Origin: Verrucomicrobiales bacterium
GTDB taxonomy: Bacteria; Verrucomicrobiota; Verrucomicrobiia; Verrucomicrobiales; DEV007
NCBI GenBank assembly: GCA_029213195.1
Contig: JARGNI010000018.1
Location: 1 to 64,000, forward strand
DNA length: 64,000 bases
Direction of reading: 5' to 3'
The notes below the pieces were generated by a model. The model saw only the letters and a program-made list of their open reading frames with translations, was not told the origin of the DNA and searched no databases. Positions 52,116 to 61,852 of the stretch are shown here, piece by piece (the stretch's first letter is position 1; every line of letters starts with the position of its first letter). A program made the position numbers and the translations under genes.

Positions 52116-52730
52116 ATGAAAGCTTGTTTCCCCTCTCGTCGTGCCTCCATCTGTTCCAAAACTGGATTTTCTCTCCTCGAACTGCTCGTTGTCATTGGAA
52201 TCATCGGATTGCTTGCTGGAGTGGTCTATCCGGCCACGATGAAGGTTCTTTCCAAGGCCAAGGAACGCCGGGCCACCCATATGGCCATGGCTCTTCACAA
52301 TGCGATCGATGCGTATGTCACCGAGTATCGAAAGTTGCCTCTCCGTCCCGGAGAAATGCAACAGAAGGACGTGGAGATGGAATCCGGTCCCGAGTTGATG
52401 GATGCGCTCACCGCAGCTCCCAGCGAAACCAATGAAAGCGGACTGAATCCACGCTCGATCACCTTTTTCGTAGGGCGCACCGCTCGTCCCATGGGCCAGG
52501 GCCGGTATGCCAATGGCGTTCGTATCGACGAAAACGGAAGCTGCACGCTCTTCGATGAATGGGGAGAGAGATTTCGGGTTCGCCTCGATTCCGACAGCAA
52601 TGGTCGCGTTCAGAAGCCCGCCTGGGACAAGCGAGACAACGGCTCCGAGATTCTCCAATCCATTCTCACCTGGTCACCCGGGCCGGACAAGGATCCGGCC
52701 ACGGGGGCCGACAATATCAAGACCTGGTAG
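52116..52730 (+). CDS. Prepilin-like protein with N-methylation motif
   Basis: A 204-residue type IV pilin/type II secretion pseudopilin-like protein. A short basic leader is followed by the prepilin peptidase/methylation site GFSLLELLVVIGIIGLLAG (about residues 17-35), with the conserved Glu five residues after the cleavage point. The mature part begins with an extended hydrophobic helix and then a soluble domain with a C-terminal SPGPDKDPATGADN loop. It resembles the GspG/H-like proteins very common in Planctomycetota and Verrucomicrobiota. No assembly genes are adjacent. It is convergent with the P450 gene. Confidence 0.92.
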   Translation: MKACFPSRRASICSKTGFSLLELLVVIGIIGLLAGVVYPATMKVLSKAKERRATHMAMALHNAIDAYVTEYRKLPLRPGEMQQKDVEMESGPELMDALTAAPSETNESGLNPRSITFFVGRTARPMGQGRYANGVRIDENGSCTLFDEWGERFRVRLDSDSNGRVQKPAWDKRDNGSEILQSILTWSPGPDKDPATGADNIKTW

Positions 52731-52764
52731 CCCCTTTGTCGGACCGTCCCGTTTTCCGGCCTCA

Positions 52765-53901
52765 TCAACTCACCGAAACGAGCAACGAATCGTAACCGAC
52801 CGAACGGGTATATTCGGGCTCCGTCTCGACGTGTTCGACGGCTTCGAGAATTTCGATCGAGAGGTTCTTGTCGCAGATCTTCTCGAGGAGAGTTCGGACG
52901 ATGAGCCGGGCATGCGCGGCCCCGAGGCAGAGATGAGCCCCGAATCCGAAGGCGACGTGAGGATTGGGCTTCCGATCGAGCCGGATTTCCTCCGGGGAAT
53001 CGAAGACCGTTTCGTCGTTGTTGGCCGAAGCCCAGCAAAGCGAGACCCTCCCTTTCGGTTTCACCTCGAAACCATGGACATCGCTCGACACGGGACAGAC
53101 GCGACCGATATGAGTCAACGGCGTAACCGCTCGGAAAAACTCCTCGCTCGCGGTGACGATGTGTTTCGGACTTTCCTTGAGGTATTCCACGGCCTCGGGA
53201 TTCCCTGCGAGATAGGCGAGAATGGAAGAGATCGAGTGAATCACGGTATCTCGCCCACCCGCAAAGGTCAGGTTTCCAAATCCCATCATCTCTTCCCGGG
53301 TCAGGGGGCGTCCCTGGTAAGTGGCTTTTGTCAGGGCGGAGAAAAAATCGTCTCCCGGATCCTGCTCGGCGCGATCGAATTGGGATTCGAGATACTGCTC
53401 AAGAACGTTCCCCTTTTGTTCTCCGTCTTCCCCATCCTTGAAAACATGAATGCCCCACCCGATCCAGGTCTCGGCTTCGGATTCGGAGACATCGAGGAGA
53501 TAGGTCAAGGCATGGGACTGGATCGGTAGCGCAAAATCCCGGACCACTTCGATGCTCTCCTGCTCTTTTGCCTCGTCGAGAAACGACTCGATCAAGGTTT
53601 CCACCCTGGCAATGAGCTCGGGATCCTTGGCGCGCTTGAAAAACGGTTCGACCAGCTTTCGGTATTCGGTGTGCTCCGGTGGATCCGTCTCGATGGGAAG
53701 CTGCCGCATCCGTCGCAACTCTTCCTCGGAAGGAATCGGCACGCGAAACGGAGCATCGGAACTGTAGGTCTGCCAATCTTTGCAAGCCGTGCGCAGATCC
53801 GCATGGCGAAGAATCATGGGAACCTTCTCCCCCTGGAATTCACAGGGGAGAACAGGCGATTCTTTTCGCGCTTTTTGGAAAGGGTCACTGGGCTGCTTCA
53901 T
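52765..53901 (-). CDS. Cytochrome P450
   Basis: A 378-residue bacterial P450 monooxygenase without membrane anchor. The heme-ligand Cys325 lies in FGFGAHLCLGAAHAR. The I-helix oxygen-binding motif is TFAGGRDTV and the ExxR pair is in EEFFRAVTP. ATG at 53901 is preferred to the longer open frame, which would overlap the DUF1552 stop. The gene lies 34 bases downstream of the DUF1552 gene on the same strand, an unusual neighbour. Redox partners (ferredoxin, reductase) are not in the window. Substrate unknown. Confidence 0.94.
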   Translation of the reverse strand: MKQPSDPFQKARKESPVLPCEFQGEKVPMILRHADLRTACKDWQTYSSDAPFRVPIPSEEELRRMRQLPIETDPPEHTEYRKLVEPFFKRAKDPELIARVETLIESFLDEAKEQESIEVVRDFALPIQSHALTYLLDVSESEAETWIGWGIHVFKDGEDGEQKGNVLEQYLESQFDRAEQDPGDDFFSALTKATYQGRPLTREEMMGFGNLTFAGGRDTVIHSISSILAYLAGNPEAVEYLKESPKHIVTASEEFFRAVTPLTHIGRVCPVSSDVHGFEVKPKGRVSLCWASANNDETVFDSPEEIRLDRKPNPHVAFGFGAHLCLGAAHARLIVRTLLEKICDKNLSIEILEAVEHVETEPEYTRSVGYDSLLVSVS

Positions 53902-53935
53902 CACGCCCCAACCTAGGGATACGCTGCCCCGGGAA

Positions 53936-55276
53936 TCAAGCCAAGAGATCCTTGATGATCCCCGGACTGTCCTGGAAATTCTCTCCGACGGGAACATCGA
54001 GCCGGTTCAGCATCGTGTGCCAGACCGAAGAGAGCGGCGTGTCATTCTTGAGGCGGAGATGCCCCTGGTGATCGATCCCCATGGCACTTCCCCCGAACAT
54101 CGCGGTTGGGAGACGGTTCTTGGAGTGCCCGATGCCCATTCCACTCGAGTATCCGAGCGCACAGTGATCGAGAAGAGAACGTCCATCCGCTTCCTTCACT
54201 CCTTTGAGCCGGTCGAGGAAGTAGGCCCAGTGCTCCTGGTAGATCGCATCGACCTGCGCCAGCTCGTCGAGATTCTTCTGGTCGTTCCCATGGTGACTGA
54301 GTTCATGGTAGCCCTTGGAAACTCCGAACTCGGGAAAAACCCCACCCGAACTTTCCTGGCGAACCACGTAGGTAATGACTCGAGTCGAGTCGGTCTGGAA
54401 CGCGAGGGTGATCAGGTCATACATCAGCTTCGCATACTTCTCGTAGACGAACTGTCCCGCCGGCATGTGGATCGAATACGGTTCGGCATATCGCTCCGCA
54501 CTCTCGGGATTCACCTCGGGTTTCGGCTTCACACTCCAGTCGACATTTCGCTCCAGCTGCTTTTCAACCTCGCGAATCGAATTGAAATACTCGTCGAGTT
54601 TCTCCTTGTCCTGGCTCCCGACTTTTTTCTCGAGACGATGGGCGTCCTCGAGGACGACATCGAGAATGCTGCCTCTTCTCCGAAATCCCTTCTCGCGAGC
54701 CTCGCGCTCCTCGGGACCATCGACCTTGAAGAGACGATTGAAGACGACATGGGGATCATTCTCCGAGGCGAGCGGAACCCCATTCCGATTCCAGCTCAGA
54801 GTACGCAGATTCCCGCCAAATCCCGTGCCTCGCTGGATACAGAGCTGAAGTGAAGGAAAGCGCGTGTCCCGCCCGATCGCCTCTGCCGCGATCTGATCAC
54901 AGGAAATCGTGTTCTTGATCGAGCCCCCCTTCTTTGCCTCCACCCCGGTGAGAAAAGTATAGTCGCCATGATGACCTCCTCCATGCTCGAGACAAGTGCC
55001 GGAAAAGACGGTGAGGTCATCACGAAAACTTTCGAGCGGCTTGAGGATGCGAGGAAACGTGAAGTTCTTTCCTTCGTCCGCTGGCTCGAATTGCCGCATA
55101 TTCATCCCCGTGCCGAAGTAGAACCAGGCGCCCCGTCGTGGGATCGCATTTCCGGCCTCGACCGACCCCAGGGCCGTCTTGGGCAGCATTGCTTCGAGAA
55201 AGGGGAGAGAAAGGGTGGCCCCCATCCCTCGGAGTGCAGTCCGGCGGGAGAGAGAAGTATTCTTGAGAATGTTCAT
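53936..55276 (-). CDS. DUF1552 protein, Tat-exported
   Basis: A 446-residue protein with a Tat-type N-terminus (LSRRTALRGMGATLSLPFLEAM, a family hallmark). DUF1552 proteins are encoded next to DUF1587/1592/1588/1585 cytochrome proteins in Planctomycetota and Verrucomicrobiota. Their function is unestablished; they resemble DUF1501-type alkaline phosphatase superfamily proteins. Here the partner gene lies immediately upstream (15 bases between the stop and this start). A C-terminal FQDSPGIIKDLLA segment ends it. Confidence 0.93.
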   Translation of the reverse strand: MNILKNTSLSRRTALRGMGATLSLPFLEAMLPKTALGSVEAGNAIPRRGAWFYFGTGMNMRQFEPADEGKNFTFPRILKPLESFRDDLTVFSGTCLEHGGGHHGDYTFLTGVEAKKGGSIKNTISCDQIAAEAIGRDTRFPSLQLCIQRGTGFGGNLRTLSWNRNGVPLASENDPHVVFNRLFKVDGPEEREAREKGFRRRGSILDVVLEDAHRLEKKVGSQDKEKLDEYFNSIREVEKQLERNVDWSVKPKPEVNPESAERYAEPYSIHMPAGQFVYEKYAKLMYDLITLAFQTDSTRVITYVVRQESSGGVFPEFGVSKGYHELSHHGNDQKNLDELAQVDAIYQEHWAYFLDRLKGVKEADGRSLLDHCALGYSSGMGIGHSKNRLPTAMFGGSAMGIDHQGHLRLKNDTPLSSVWHTMLNRLDVPVGENFQDSPGIIKDLLA

Positions 55277-55291
55277 AACAGAGGTTCTCGA

Positions 55292-57841
55292 CTATTTTTC
55301 GACAAAGGTTTCAGAGGTGACGATTCCCCGGATGAGACTGCGAAGCGTGTGATCACTGTTCTTCATGGTCGTTACGAGGGAGTCGATGGTTCCACGGTCG
55401 GTCGCTTCCACGCCACGCCCCAGGGCAAAGGTCAGCATCTTCTCGGACAATCCCCGGAGGAATCGATCACTCTGCTCGACGAGCCCCTCACGGAACTCTT
55501 CTATGGTAGCAAAAGGTCGCCCATTGGGAAAGCTTCCGCTGGCGTCGATCACGGCATCATCAGGCCACCGAATTCGTTCTCCATCCTGCTTCGTCCGCCA
55601 TTTCCCGACGACGTTGAAATTCTCCAGGGCGAGGCCGTAGGGATCGATCCGCGCGTGACAGGCACGACAGCTTTCGATCTCGCGATGCAGATCGAGACGT
55701 TGACGCACGGTGAGATTCTCCCCGCTCACATTCGGCTCGACCTCGCTGACGTTCGGCGGCGGTGGCAAGGGCGGGTCATTGAAGAGGACTTCGAGCACGT
55801 ATTTCCCCCGCTCCACCGGCTTGGTGCGATTGCCGTCGCTGCCCCATTTGTGAACCGCCGCCATCGAGACGAGCCCTCCCCTTCTCGATTCCGCCGGGAG
55901 AGAAACTCTTTGGAACTCCTCCCCCTTCACCCCCGGGACCCCATACCAGCCCGCGAGGGTTTCATTCAGCATCGTCCAGTCCGAATCGAGAAAACTGAGG
56001 ACACTGAGATCCTTTTCCAGGATTTCTTCAAAGAAAGCGAGGGGCTCGCGATTGATGGCCTCGTTCAGCCCGCTGTTCTCGACGGCATGAAAGTCCTTGT
56101 AGAGTTGATTGTCGATTTCGAAGCGGTCGAACTCTCCTGCCTTGAGCCACTGAGCGGCAAACCCTTCCACGAAGGCCACCGCCTTCTCGTCACCGAGCAT
56201 GCGATCGACCTGGTCAAGACGCACCGACGGGTCGGACAATTTGCCCTCGGCGGCGAGAGAAAAGAGCGTTTCATCGGGCATCGAACTCCATAGAAAATAA
56301 CTGAGCCGGCTCGCGATCTCGTAGTCGTCGAGGGGTCTCATCTCCTCTGCTTCCTCGCTTCGTTCTTCGAAGAGCATCAGGAAACTCGGAGAACACAGGG
56401 TAGCAATGATCCCCGCCTTGATCGACTCGGGAAAAGGCTCCCCAGCCTCCTGCTCGGCGGATACGACCCGGAGGATGCGATCGACCTCTTCCTCGGAAAC
56501 GGGGCGTCGGAACGCCTTGGGAAGCAATTCGGAGAAAATTTCTCGCGCATAGTCTTCCGTCTCGACCGCAGGGTCTTCCAGTCCGCGGGAAAAGAGTTGC
56601 TCCGTACTCCGGGGAGGCCATTGCTCGTAGAGCGGTCCTTCCATCTCGATCCAATCGAAGAAAAGCCGCGGATATCCCGAGGTGTCGATACTGGCCGGCT
56701 GAGGCCGCCCCTGACCGATCATTCCTTCCGCAAAATTCCGTGCCCGGATCTGACCACCCTCGGTTGCCCTCCCTTCCTTGATCGCTTCGTCTGCTCTCTT
56801 CCGCGTATCGGAAGCAAAGTAGTTGACCCGGGTAAACGACTCCGGATTCACGAACTTCACCTGGATCTCATCGCTCCCGGGCACATCGAAAGGGCGAGTG
56901 ACCTCGATGATTTGCGGTTCGGTCAGGGTTCCCGTGACGCGACCGGACCAGATTTCCCCATCGCCATTCCGATTGACCTGGATGTAAAGCGGTTCTCCCC
57001 GCTCTCCCGGATCCGCTCCGACCCGGAGACGCATCGTGTAGGTCCCGCGAATCGGAATCAGCTTCCCGTTCCAGGGATGCTTCAACATCTCATCGGAACG
57101 CATTCCGGAATTCATCGAGATCAGGCCGGTATCCGTGACGATGGTGTCGCGACCATGCTTGATGTATTCGATGCCGCCCGAGATGTGTTCATACTCCATT
57201 CGGTTCGTCCGGGTCGGAACCGGCGGAGGCCCGATCACCACCGCCTTGTTGGCGACCGCTTCCGCGATATCGAAATACTGCGACATCAGGGATGGATCGA
57301 GAAGGAGTGCTTTGCTCAGCTTGTCGAATCCATCAAGCTTACCGTCAGGTGGCAGCAAGTCGGCGGGACCTTCTCCCGGTAGAAAATTCACGTGAAGCAA
57401 ATCCCGAACCGTGTTCGCATACTCGGTCCGGTTGAGTCGGCGGATCATGACCCGTCCCCCGGTACTGCGAGCCATCTTCTCGGCATGCCGAATCTCCGAA
57501 GCGATCCACTCGGTCACCGGCCCCAACTCCTCCACGGTAGGGATCGGCTCGTCCTCGGGAGGCATGTCCCCAAGATTGATGTTGTCCATCACCTCGATCC
57601 AGTGCCCCAGGGCCGAAGTGTTCGCGAAATCGATCTCCAGCGTATCCAGGCGAAGATCTCCCTTTTCCTTTTCGGGTCCATGACAACGATAGCAATGTTT
57701 CTCGAAAAATGGAACGACCGCCGACTCGTAAGTGTCGCGATCCGCCACGAGGGGCTCCGCAGAAACTCTCCCGGTCGCGAGAACAAAAAAGAGAAATCCA
57801 ACCCCCATCGCGAGGGCGAATCTGAAACATCTTGGATCCAT
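55292..57841 (-). CDS. DUF1587/DUF1592/DUF1588/DUF1585 protein with N-terminal cytochrome c motif
   Basis: An 849-residue exported protein. After a signal peptide (about residues 10-28) there is a planctomycete-type cytochrome c domain with CYRCH at residues 50-54 followed by GPEKEKGDLRLD. DUF1587-type (RRLNRTEYANTVRDLL), DUF1592, DUF1588 (KPVERGKYVLEVLFNDPPLP) and DUF1585 (C-terminal FALGRGVEATDRGTID) parts follow in the usual order, with a CRACH heme-like motif in the DUF1588 region. The role in electron transfer or oxidative polymer breakdown is not established. The start overlaps the upstream FGE-like gene's stop by one base. Confidence 0.93.
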   Translation of the reverse strand: MDPRCFRFALAMGVGFLFFVLATGRVSAEPLVADRDTYESAVVPFFEKHCYRCHGPEKEKGDLRLDTLEIDFANTSALGHWIEVMDNINLGDMPPEDEPIPTVEELGPVTEWIASEIRHAEKMARSTGGRVMIRRLNRTEYANTVRDLLHVNFLPGEGPADLLPPDGKLDGFDKLSKALLLDPSLMSQYFDIAEAVANKAVVIGPPPVPTRTNRMEYEHISGGIEYIKHGRDTIVTDTGLISMNSGMRSDEMLKHPWNGKLIPIRGTYTMRLRVGADPGERGEPLYIQVNRNGDGEIWSGRVTGTLTEPQIIEVTRPFDVPGSDEIQVKFVNPESFTRVNYFASDTRKRADEAIKEGRATEGGQIRARNFAEGMIGQGRPQPASIDTSGYPRLFFDWIEMEGPLYEQWPPRSTEQLFSRGLEDPAVETEDYAREIFSELLPKAFRRPVSEEEVDRILRVVSAEQEAGEPFPESIKAGIIATLCSPSFLMLFEERSEEAEEMRPLDDYEIASRLSYFLWSSMPDETLFSLAAEGKLSDPSVRLDQVDRMLGDEKAVAFVEGFAAQWLKAGEFDRFEIDNQLYKDFHAVENSGLNEAINREPLAFFEEILEKDLSVLSFLDSDWTMLNETLAGWYGVPGVKGEEFQRVSLPAESRRGGLVSMAAVHKWGSDGNRTKPVERGKYVLEVLFNDPPLPPPPNVSEVEPNVSGENLTVRQRLDLHREIESCRACHARIDPYGLALENFNVVGKWRTKQDGERIRWPDDAVIDASGSFPNGRPFATIEEFREGLVEQSDRFLRGLSEKMLTFALGRGVEATDRGTIDSLVTTMKNSDHTLRSLIRGIVTSETFVEK

Positions 57842-60285
57842 TACGCTCCCTCCCCTTTCTGTTCTGCTGGCTCCGGTCGATCCCAGTCCACCGTGTAGGG
57901 GATCACACTGGTCTTCTTCATTCGCTGATTCAAATCCTCGATCGCCTCCTCGGTCAGACCGGTGTCGTTCCTCGGCAGCCACAACTCCGACAGCCAGGTT
58001 GCATTCGCGATCGCCTCCATTCCCGAATTGGAAAGTCGTGCTGGAGGTTGCCATCCTCGCTCGACGAGGCGCAACTTTCGCAAGCTCTTGGCTCGAGAGA
58101 AGATTTCGAAGACGACATCGGTCAGCGCGGGAGCGCGGAGGCGGAGATCGTTCAACTCCGGGAGATGGGCGAGCGGGGCAAGTCCGATTCCTTCCATCTC
58201 CGGGACGCCGAGGTCGAGCCGCTTCAGGCGGTTGATGTAACCGAGGTGACGAACCCCTTCATCGGTCGCGGAGCAGGTTTCGATATAGAGATCTTCCAGC
58301 GAAACCAGTTTCCCGAGCTCGATGAAGCCTCGGTCCGTCAGGTTCGGCGAACCGAGACGCATCGACTTCAATCGGGGGATCCCGGAAATCGACCGGAGCG
58401 CCGCATCCCCCGCCGCGGTACCCTGCAGGTTGAGAGAACGCAGCTTCTCCAGTTTCCCGAGAATTGCCAACCCCTCATCCGTCAGCGCGACACAGCCCTG
58501 GAGGGTGAGTCCCTGCAAACCCTCCAGGTTCGCAACAGTCAACAGGGTTGAGTCGGTGAGCAAACCCTGCTGATTGAGGTAGAGAAACTCCAACTCGGGG
58601 AAGTCGGTCAACTGCTTCGCAAATCGGTCCTCGAGAGATTTTTCCGCCGAGTGAAGTTTTGTCAGGGAGAGATGCCGTAGCGGACAACCAAGAAAAGCGG
58701 AGAGAAATTCCCCCGTCGCATCCACTTCCGAGACACGAAGAGTTTCCAGTTCGCGATTGCCGCCGAGATAAGACAGCCCCTCGTCCGTCAACTGGCCACT
58801 GGTTCCCCACGCTTCGAATGAATGCAATCCGGTGACCTTCGCCAGCTGTCGACAATGTTGATCGGTCAGGGAGGTGGAGCGAGAGAAGGAGAGGGCCTCC
58901 AAAGTGGATGACTGTGCCAGGATCCCGAGATCGCAGGAATCGAGATCGAAGGAGGAGCGGAAATCCAGGCTGATCAGATCCGGCATCGCGACGATGGCCA
59001 TCAGGTGCGAGTCGGTCACCACCAGGGTTTCTTTCGGCACCAGGGAAAGTCGCTCGATCCCCGGCACCCGGGCCAGTTTCGCAAACACCTCTTCAGGAAT
59101 CTCCTGCCCCTCGAATCGGAGAGAGAGGTTCAAACCACCACTCGAAGTGATTTCTCCCCCGGCAGCCTCGATGGCTCTCCAGCCGTCGTCCTCTCTCTCG
59201 TAGGCTTCGCGGGCCACTGTCGAGATTCCTTCCTCGGCCTCGCGCACCACCCGGAAACCGATATAGGCGGCGGCATCCGGTTCATCCCAGCCCACCCGAC
59301 ACGATGAACGACAGATGATGGGACCGTTGTACCAACTTCCTCCTCGGATTGTCCGAAACTGATTCGTCGAAGTCTGCGGCTCGCTCAGGTTCACCGGGTC
59401 GACGGCGATCCTCCTCGGCTCCCCCCGCTTGGGCCAATCGTACTGGTTGTAGAAAGTGTCGAGCCAGTGATCCTGGCACCACTCCCAGACATTGCCGTGT
59501 AGATCATGCAGGCCAAAAGGATTAGGCTCGTAGCTGCCCACCGGAGCGGTGAAGACATGGCCATCCTCCGGGTCCTTCTCCCAGTCGAGGAGCCACTGTC
59601 GTTCGACGCTGTGCTTGCGGTGTTTCTCCAACTCGACATTCCCGATGTTGGCGTGACGATGAATCGTCTCTCGGGGCTGATCGCCAAAGGAAAACCAGGT
59701 CTGGGTACCCGCGCGACAGGCGAACTCCCACTCCGCCTCCGTCGGCAGACGATAAACTCCCTCTCCCTTTCCATTCAGCCAGGTCAGGAATGCCTGCGCA
59801 TCGAGCCAACTCACCCCGACGACCGGATGACTGTCGTCCTGGGGGAACCCGGGATTCTTCCACGAGAAATCCGCCTTTTTCTCGAAGTCATGGGACTGAT
59901 AGAGAGGCTTCTCGACCGGAGTCGGAGACCAACCCACGATCCCGGTTCCGGATTTTTCCGCTGTCGTCACATACCCCGTTTCTTCCACGAACTTCTTCCA
60001 TTGGCCCACGGTGACCTCGGTCGAGGCAATCCAGAAGGGCTTGGTGATCCAGGTCACGTGGGCAGGCGATTCCGGGTTTCCGAAAAACTGGGCGTTTACA
60101 GACAACGGAAAGGCCCGAGAAAGGGCACGTTCTCCCCCATCGGTCCCGCGCAGCATTCGTCCGCCTTCGATCAACCGCAATTCCATCCCCACCGAATTCC
60201 TCTCGACGTGATCGCTTCCTGCAGCAGAAACCACCCCGAAGACGAACAGCGGGCAGAAGATCAGCGATAGAATTTTCCCTGGCAT
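57841..60285 (-). CDS. Exported FGE-like (SUMF1) domain fused to leucine-rich repeats
   Basis: An 814-residue protein with a signal peptide (about residues 1-21). The N-terminal FGE/SUMF1-like domain (about 28-355) shows HPVVGVSWLDAQAFLTWL, YRLPTEAEWEFACRAG and DLHGNVWEWCQDHW. True formylglycine-generating enzymes have Cys-x4-Cys in the RGGS region; here it reads GGSWYNGPIICRSSC (Cys325, Cys329, three residues apart), so the first catalytic Cys is not in its usual place. The C-terminal part (about 400-790) is a run of leucine-rich repeats. It could be a binding or scaffold protein rather than a sulfatase activator. First gene of the minus-strand operon with the DUF1592 and DUF1552 genes. Confidence 0.88.
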   Translation of the reverse strand: MPGKILSLIFCPLFVFGVVSAAGSDHVERNSVGMELRLIEGGRMLRGTDGGERALSRAFPLSVNAQFFGNPESPAHVTWITKPFWIASTEVTVGQWKKFVEETGYVTTAEKSGTGIVGWSPTPVEKPLYQSHDFEKKADFSWKNPGFPQDDSHPVVGVSWLDAQAFLTWLNGKGEGVYRLPTEAEWEFACRAGTQTWFSFGDQPRETIHRHANIGNVELEKHRKHSVERQWLLDWEKDPEDGHVFTAPVGSYEPNPFGLHDLHGNVWEWCQDHWLDTFYNQYDWPKRGEPRRIAVDPVNLSEPQTSTNQFRTIRGGSWYNGPIICRSSCRVGWDEPDAAAYIGFRVVREAEEGISTVAREAYEREDDGWRAIEAAGGEITSSGGLNLSLRFEGQEIPEEVFAKLARVPGIERLSLVPKETLVVTDSHLMAIVAMPDLISLDFRSSFDLDSCDLGILAQSSTLEALSFSRSTSLTDQHCRQLAKVTGLHSFEAWGTSGQLTDEGLSYLGGNRELETLRVSEVDATGEFLSAFLGCPLRHLSLTKLHSAEKSLEDRFAKQLTDFPELEFLYLNQQGLLTDSTLLTVANLEGLQGLTLQGCVALTDEGLAILGKLEKLRSLNLQGTAAGDAALRSISGIPRLKSMRLGSPNLTDRGFIELGKLVSLEDLYIETCSATDEGVRHLGYINRLKRLDLGVPEMEGIGLAPLAHLPELNDLRLRAPALTDVVFEIFSRAKSLRKLRLVERGWQPPARLSNSGMEAIANATWLSELWLPRNDTGLTEEAIEDLNQRMKKTSVIPYTVDWDRPEPAEQKGEGA

Positions 60286-60460
60286 CGGCGGAAAGTGTGG
60301 CGGATTCCGTTTCGATCCTCAAGGCCAGATCCACGCCAATCAGCCCCTCCCGAAAGAGATCCAGAGTCGGATCAAAGACCGCATCACGCTCCCAATTTAC
60401 TCCCTTATCCACGCATTCGAAATCAGTGGCGAGTGGCCAAGGAGAAGGCATACTATCCCT

Positions 60461-61702
60461 ATGAAACGTGTTTTTCTTTTCGCCCCTCTCCTCTTTCTCG
60501 CTCCCCTCCAGGCCGATGATTGGCCTCAATGGCGAGGTCCTGACGGTCTCAGCATTGCTGAAGCGGCCGACTACCCTACCGACCTCGATCCGGAGAAAGC
60601 CGAGTGGAAAGTCCAGCTCCCCGGAGTCGGCAGCAGCACGCCCATCGTCTGGGGCGACAAGATTTTCGTGACCAGCGGTATCGAGGGACAGGATGGAATC
60701 ACCGCCTTCGACTGGAATGGCAAGAAACTCTGGCAACAGACCCTGGGCAAGGAGCGAGCCGGAAAACACAAGAACGGGAGCGGCTCGAACCCCTCGCCCA
60801 TCACCGATGGGAAACAGCTCGTCGCCTACTACAAGAGCGGAACCGTCGCCTCCCTCACCCTGGACGGAGAACTCAACTGGAAGGTCAATCTCCAGGAAAA
60901 ATACGGAGAAGACACTCTCTGGTGGGATCTTGGAACCTCCCCGGTTTTTGCCGGTGGAAACATCGTCATCGCGGTGATGCAGGAAGGCGACTCCTACGTC
61001 GTGGCACTCGATCCCGAGGATGGAAGCGAAGTCTGGAAGACCGATCGTACCTTTCCCGTTCAGAAAGAAACCGGTCAGTCCTACACGACCCCCTATGTCA
61101 CCGAAATCGATGGGCAGGAAACGATCGTCATCTGGGGTGCTGACCGTCTAACCGGACACGACCCGAAGAATGGCAAAACCCTCTGGACCTGCGGAGGCTT
61201 CAATCCGGAAGACAAGGCGATGTGGCGAGTCATCGCCTCTCCGGGATTCACCGGGGATATTGCGGTCGTGCCTTACGGACGGACCAAGTTTTCCGCCGGA
61301 GTCCGCATGGGTGGCAGCGGTGACATCACGGATTCGGCTCGCCTCTGGGAGCGGGATGACATCGGCGCGGACTGCCCAACTCCCGTGGGACGCAACGGGA
61401 TGATATTTCTCCTCAACGACCGCGGTAAGATCCACTGTCTCAGCGCAGAATCGGGAGAAGATCTCTGGGTCGACGCCATTCCTCGCGCTGCCGCCAAGTA
61501 CTACTCCTCCCCCATTCTCGCTGGAGATCTTCTCTACTGCGCTCGGGAAGATGGCATGCTGACCGTCGTTCGGGTCAGCGCAAAAGGCATGAAAGTGGTT
61601 TCCCAGAATGAAATGGGAGAACGCCTCGCCGCAGCGCCGGTACCCGTGAACGAAAAACTGCTCGTGCGTGGAGTCGAGCACCTCTACTGCTTCGCGAAAT
61701 AG
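60461..61702 (+). CDS. Exported PQQ-like beta-propeller protein
   Basis: A 413-residue protein with a signal peptide (about residues 1-18) and repeated beta-propeller blades. Characteristic segments are DWPQWRGPDGLS at the mature N-terminus and FDWNGKKLWQQTLGKE, LDPEDGSEVWKTDRTF and LSAESGEDLWVDAIP in successive blades. This is the quinoprotein-alcohol-dehydrogenase-like/BamB-like propeller widespread in this bacterial group; the family often lacks PQQ and enzyme activity. It is divergent from the FGE-like gene and followed by an excellent terminator, so monocistronic. Confidence 0.92.
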   Translation: MKRVFLFAPLLFLAPLQADDWPQWRGPDGLSIAEAADYPTDLDPEKAEWKVQLPGVGSSTPIVWGDKIFVTSGIEGQDGITAFDWNGKKLWQQTLGKERAGKHKNGSGSNPSPITDGKQLVAYYKSGTVASLTLDGELNWKVNLQEKYGEDTLWWDLGTSPVFAGGNIVIAVMQEGDSYVVALDPEDGSEVWKTDRTFPVQKETGQSYTTPYVTEIDGQETIVIWGADRLTGHDPKNGKTLWTCGGFNPEDKAMWRVIASPGFTGDIAVVPYGRTKFSAGVRMGGSGDITDSARLWERDDIGADCPTPVGRNGMIFLLNDRGKIHCLSAESGEDLWVDAIPRAAAKYYSSPILAGDLLYCAREDGMLTVVRVSAKGMKVVSQNEMGERLAAAPVPVNEKLLVRGVEHLYCFAK

Positions 61703-61740
61703 CTCGCGAAACCCATTCTCGGGGAGGCCGACTCCCCTGC

Positions 61741-61783
61741 GAAAACTGGCCCTCGAATTCGAGCGGCCAGTTTTCTCGTTTTT
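61741..61783 (+). terminator. Rho-independent terminator after the PQQ-like propeller gene
   Basis: GAAAACTGGCC (61741-61751) pairs perfectly with GGCCAGTTTTC (61765-61775), the loop itself containing the palindrome CTCGAATTCGAG, followed by a TCGTTTTT run. Confidence 0.95.
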
Positions 61784-61852
61784 GCAGTGCAGGCCAAGAT
61801 GGAATTCGGTATACCTGAAAGCTTCGGTTGTGTCTTCTCACCTTCTCCACTC

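Noticed and set aside
57841-60285. Annotation of the SUMF1 domain as the sulfatase-activating enzyme of this locus
   Set aside because: The catalytic cysteine spacing differs from true FGE and the protein carries long LRRs. Sulfatase activation cannot be claimed from sequence.
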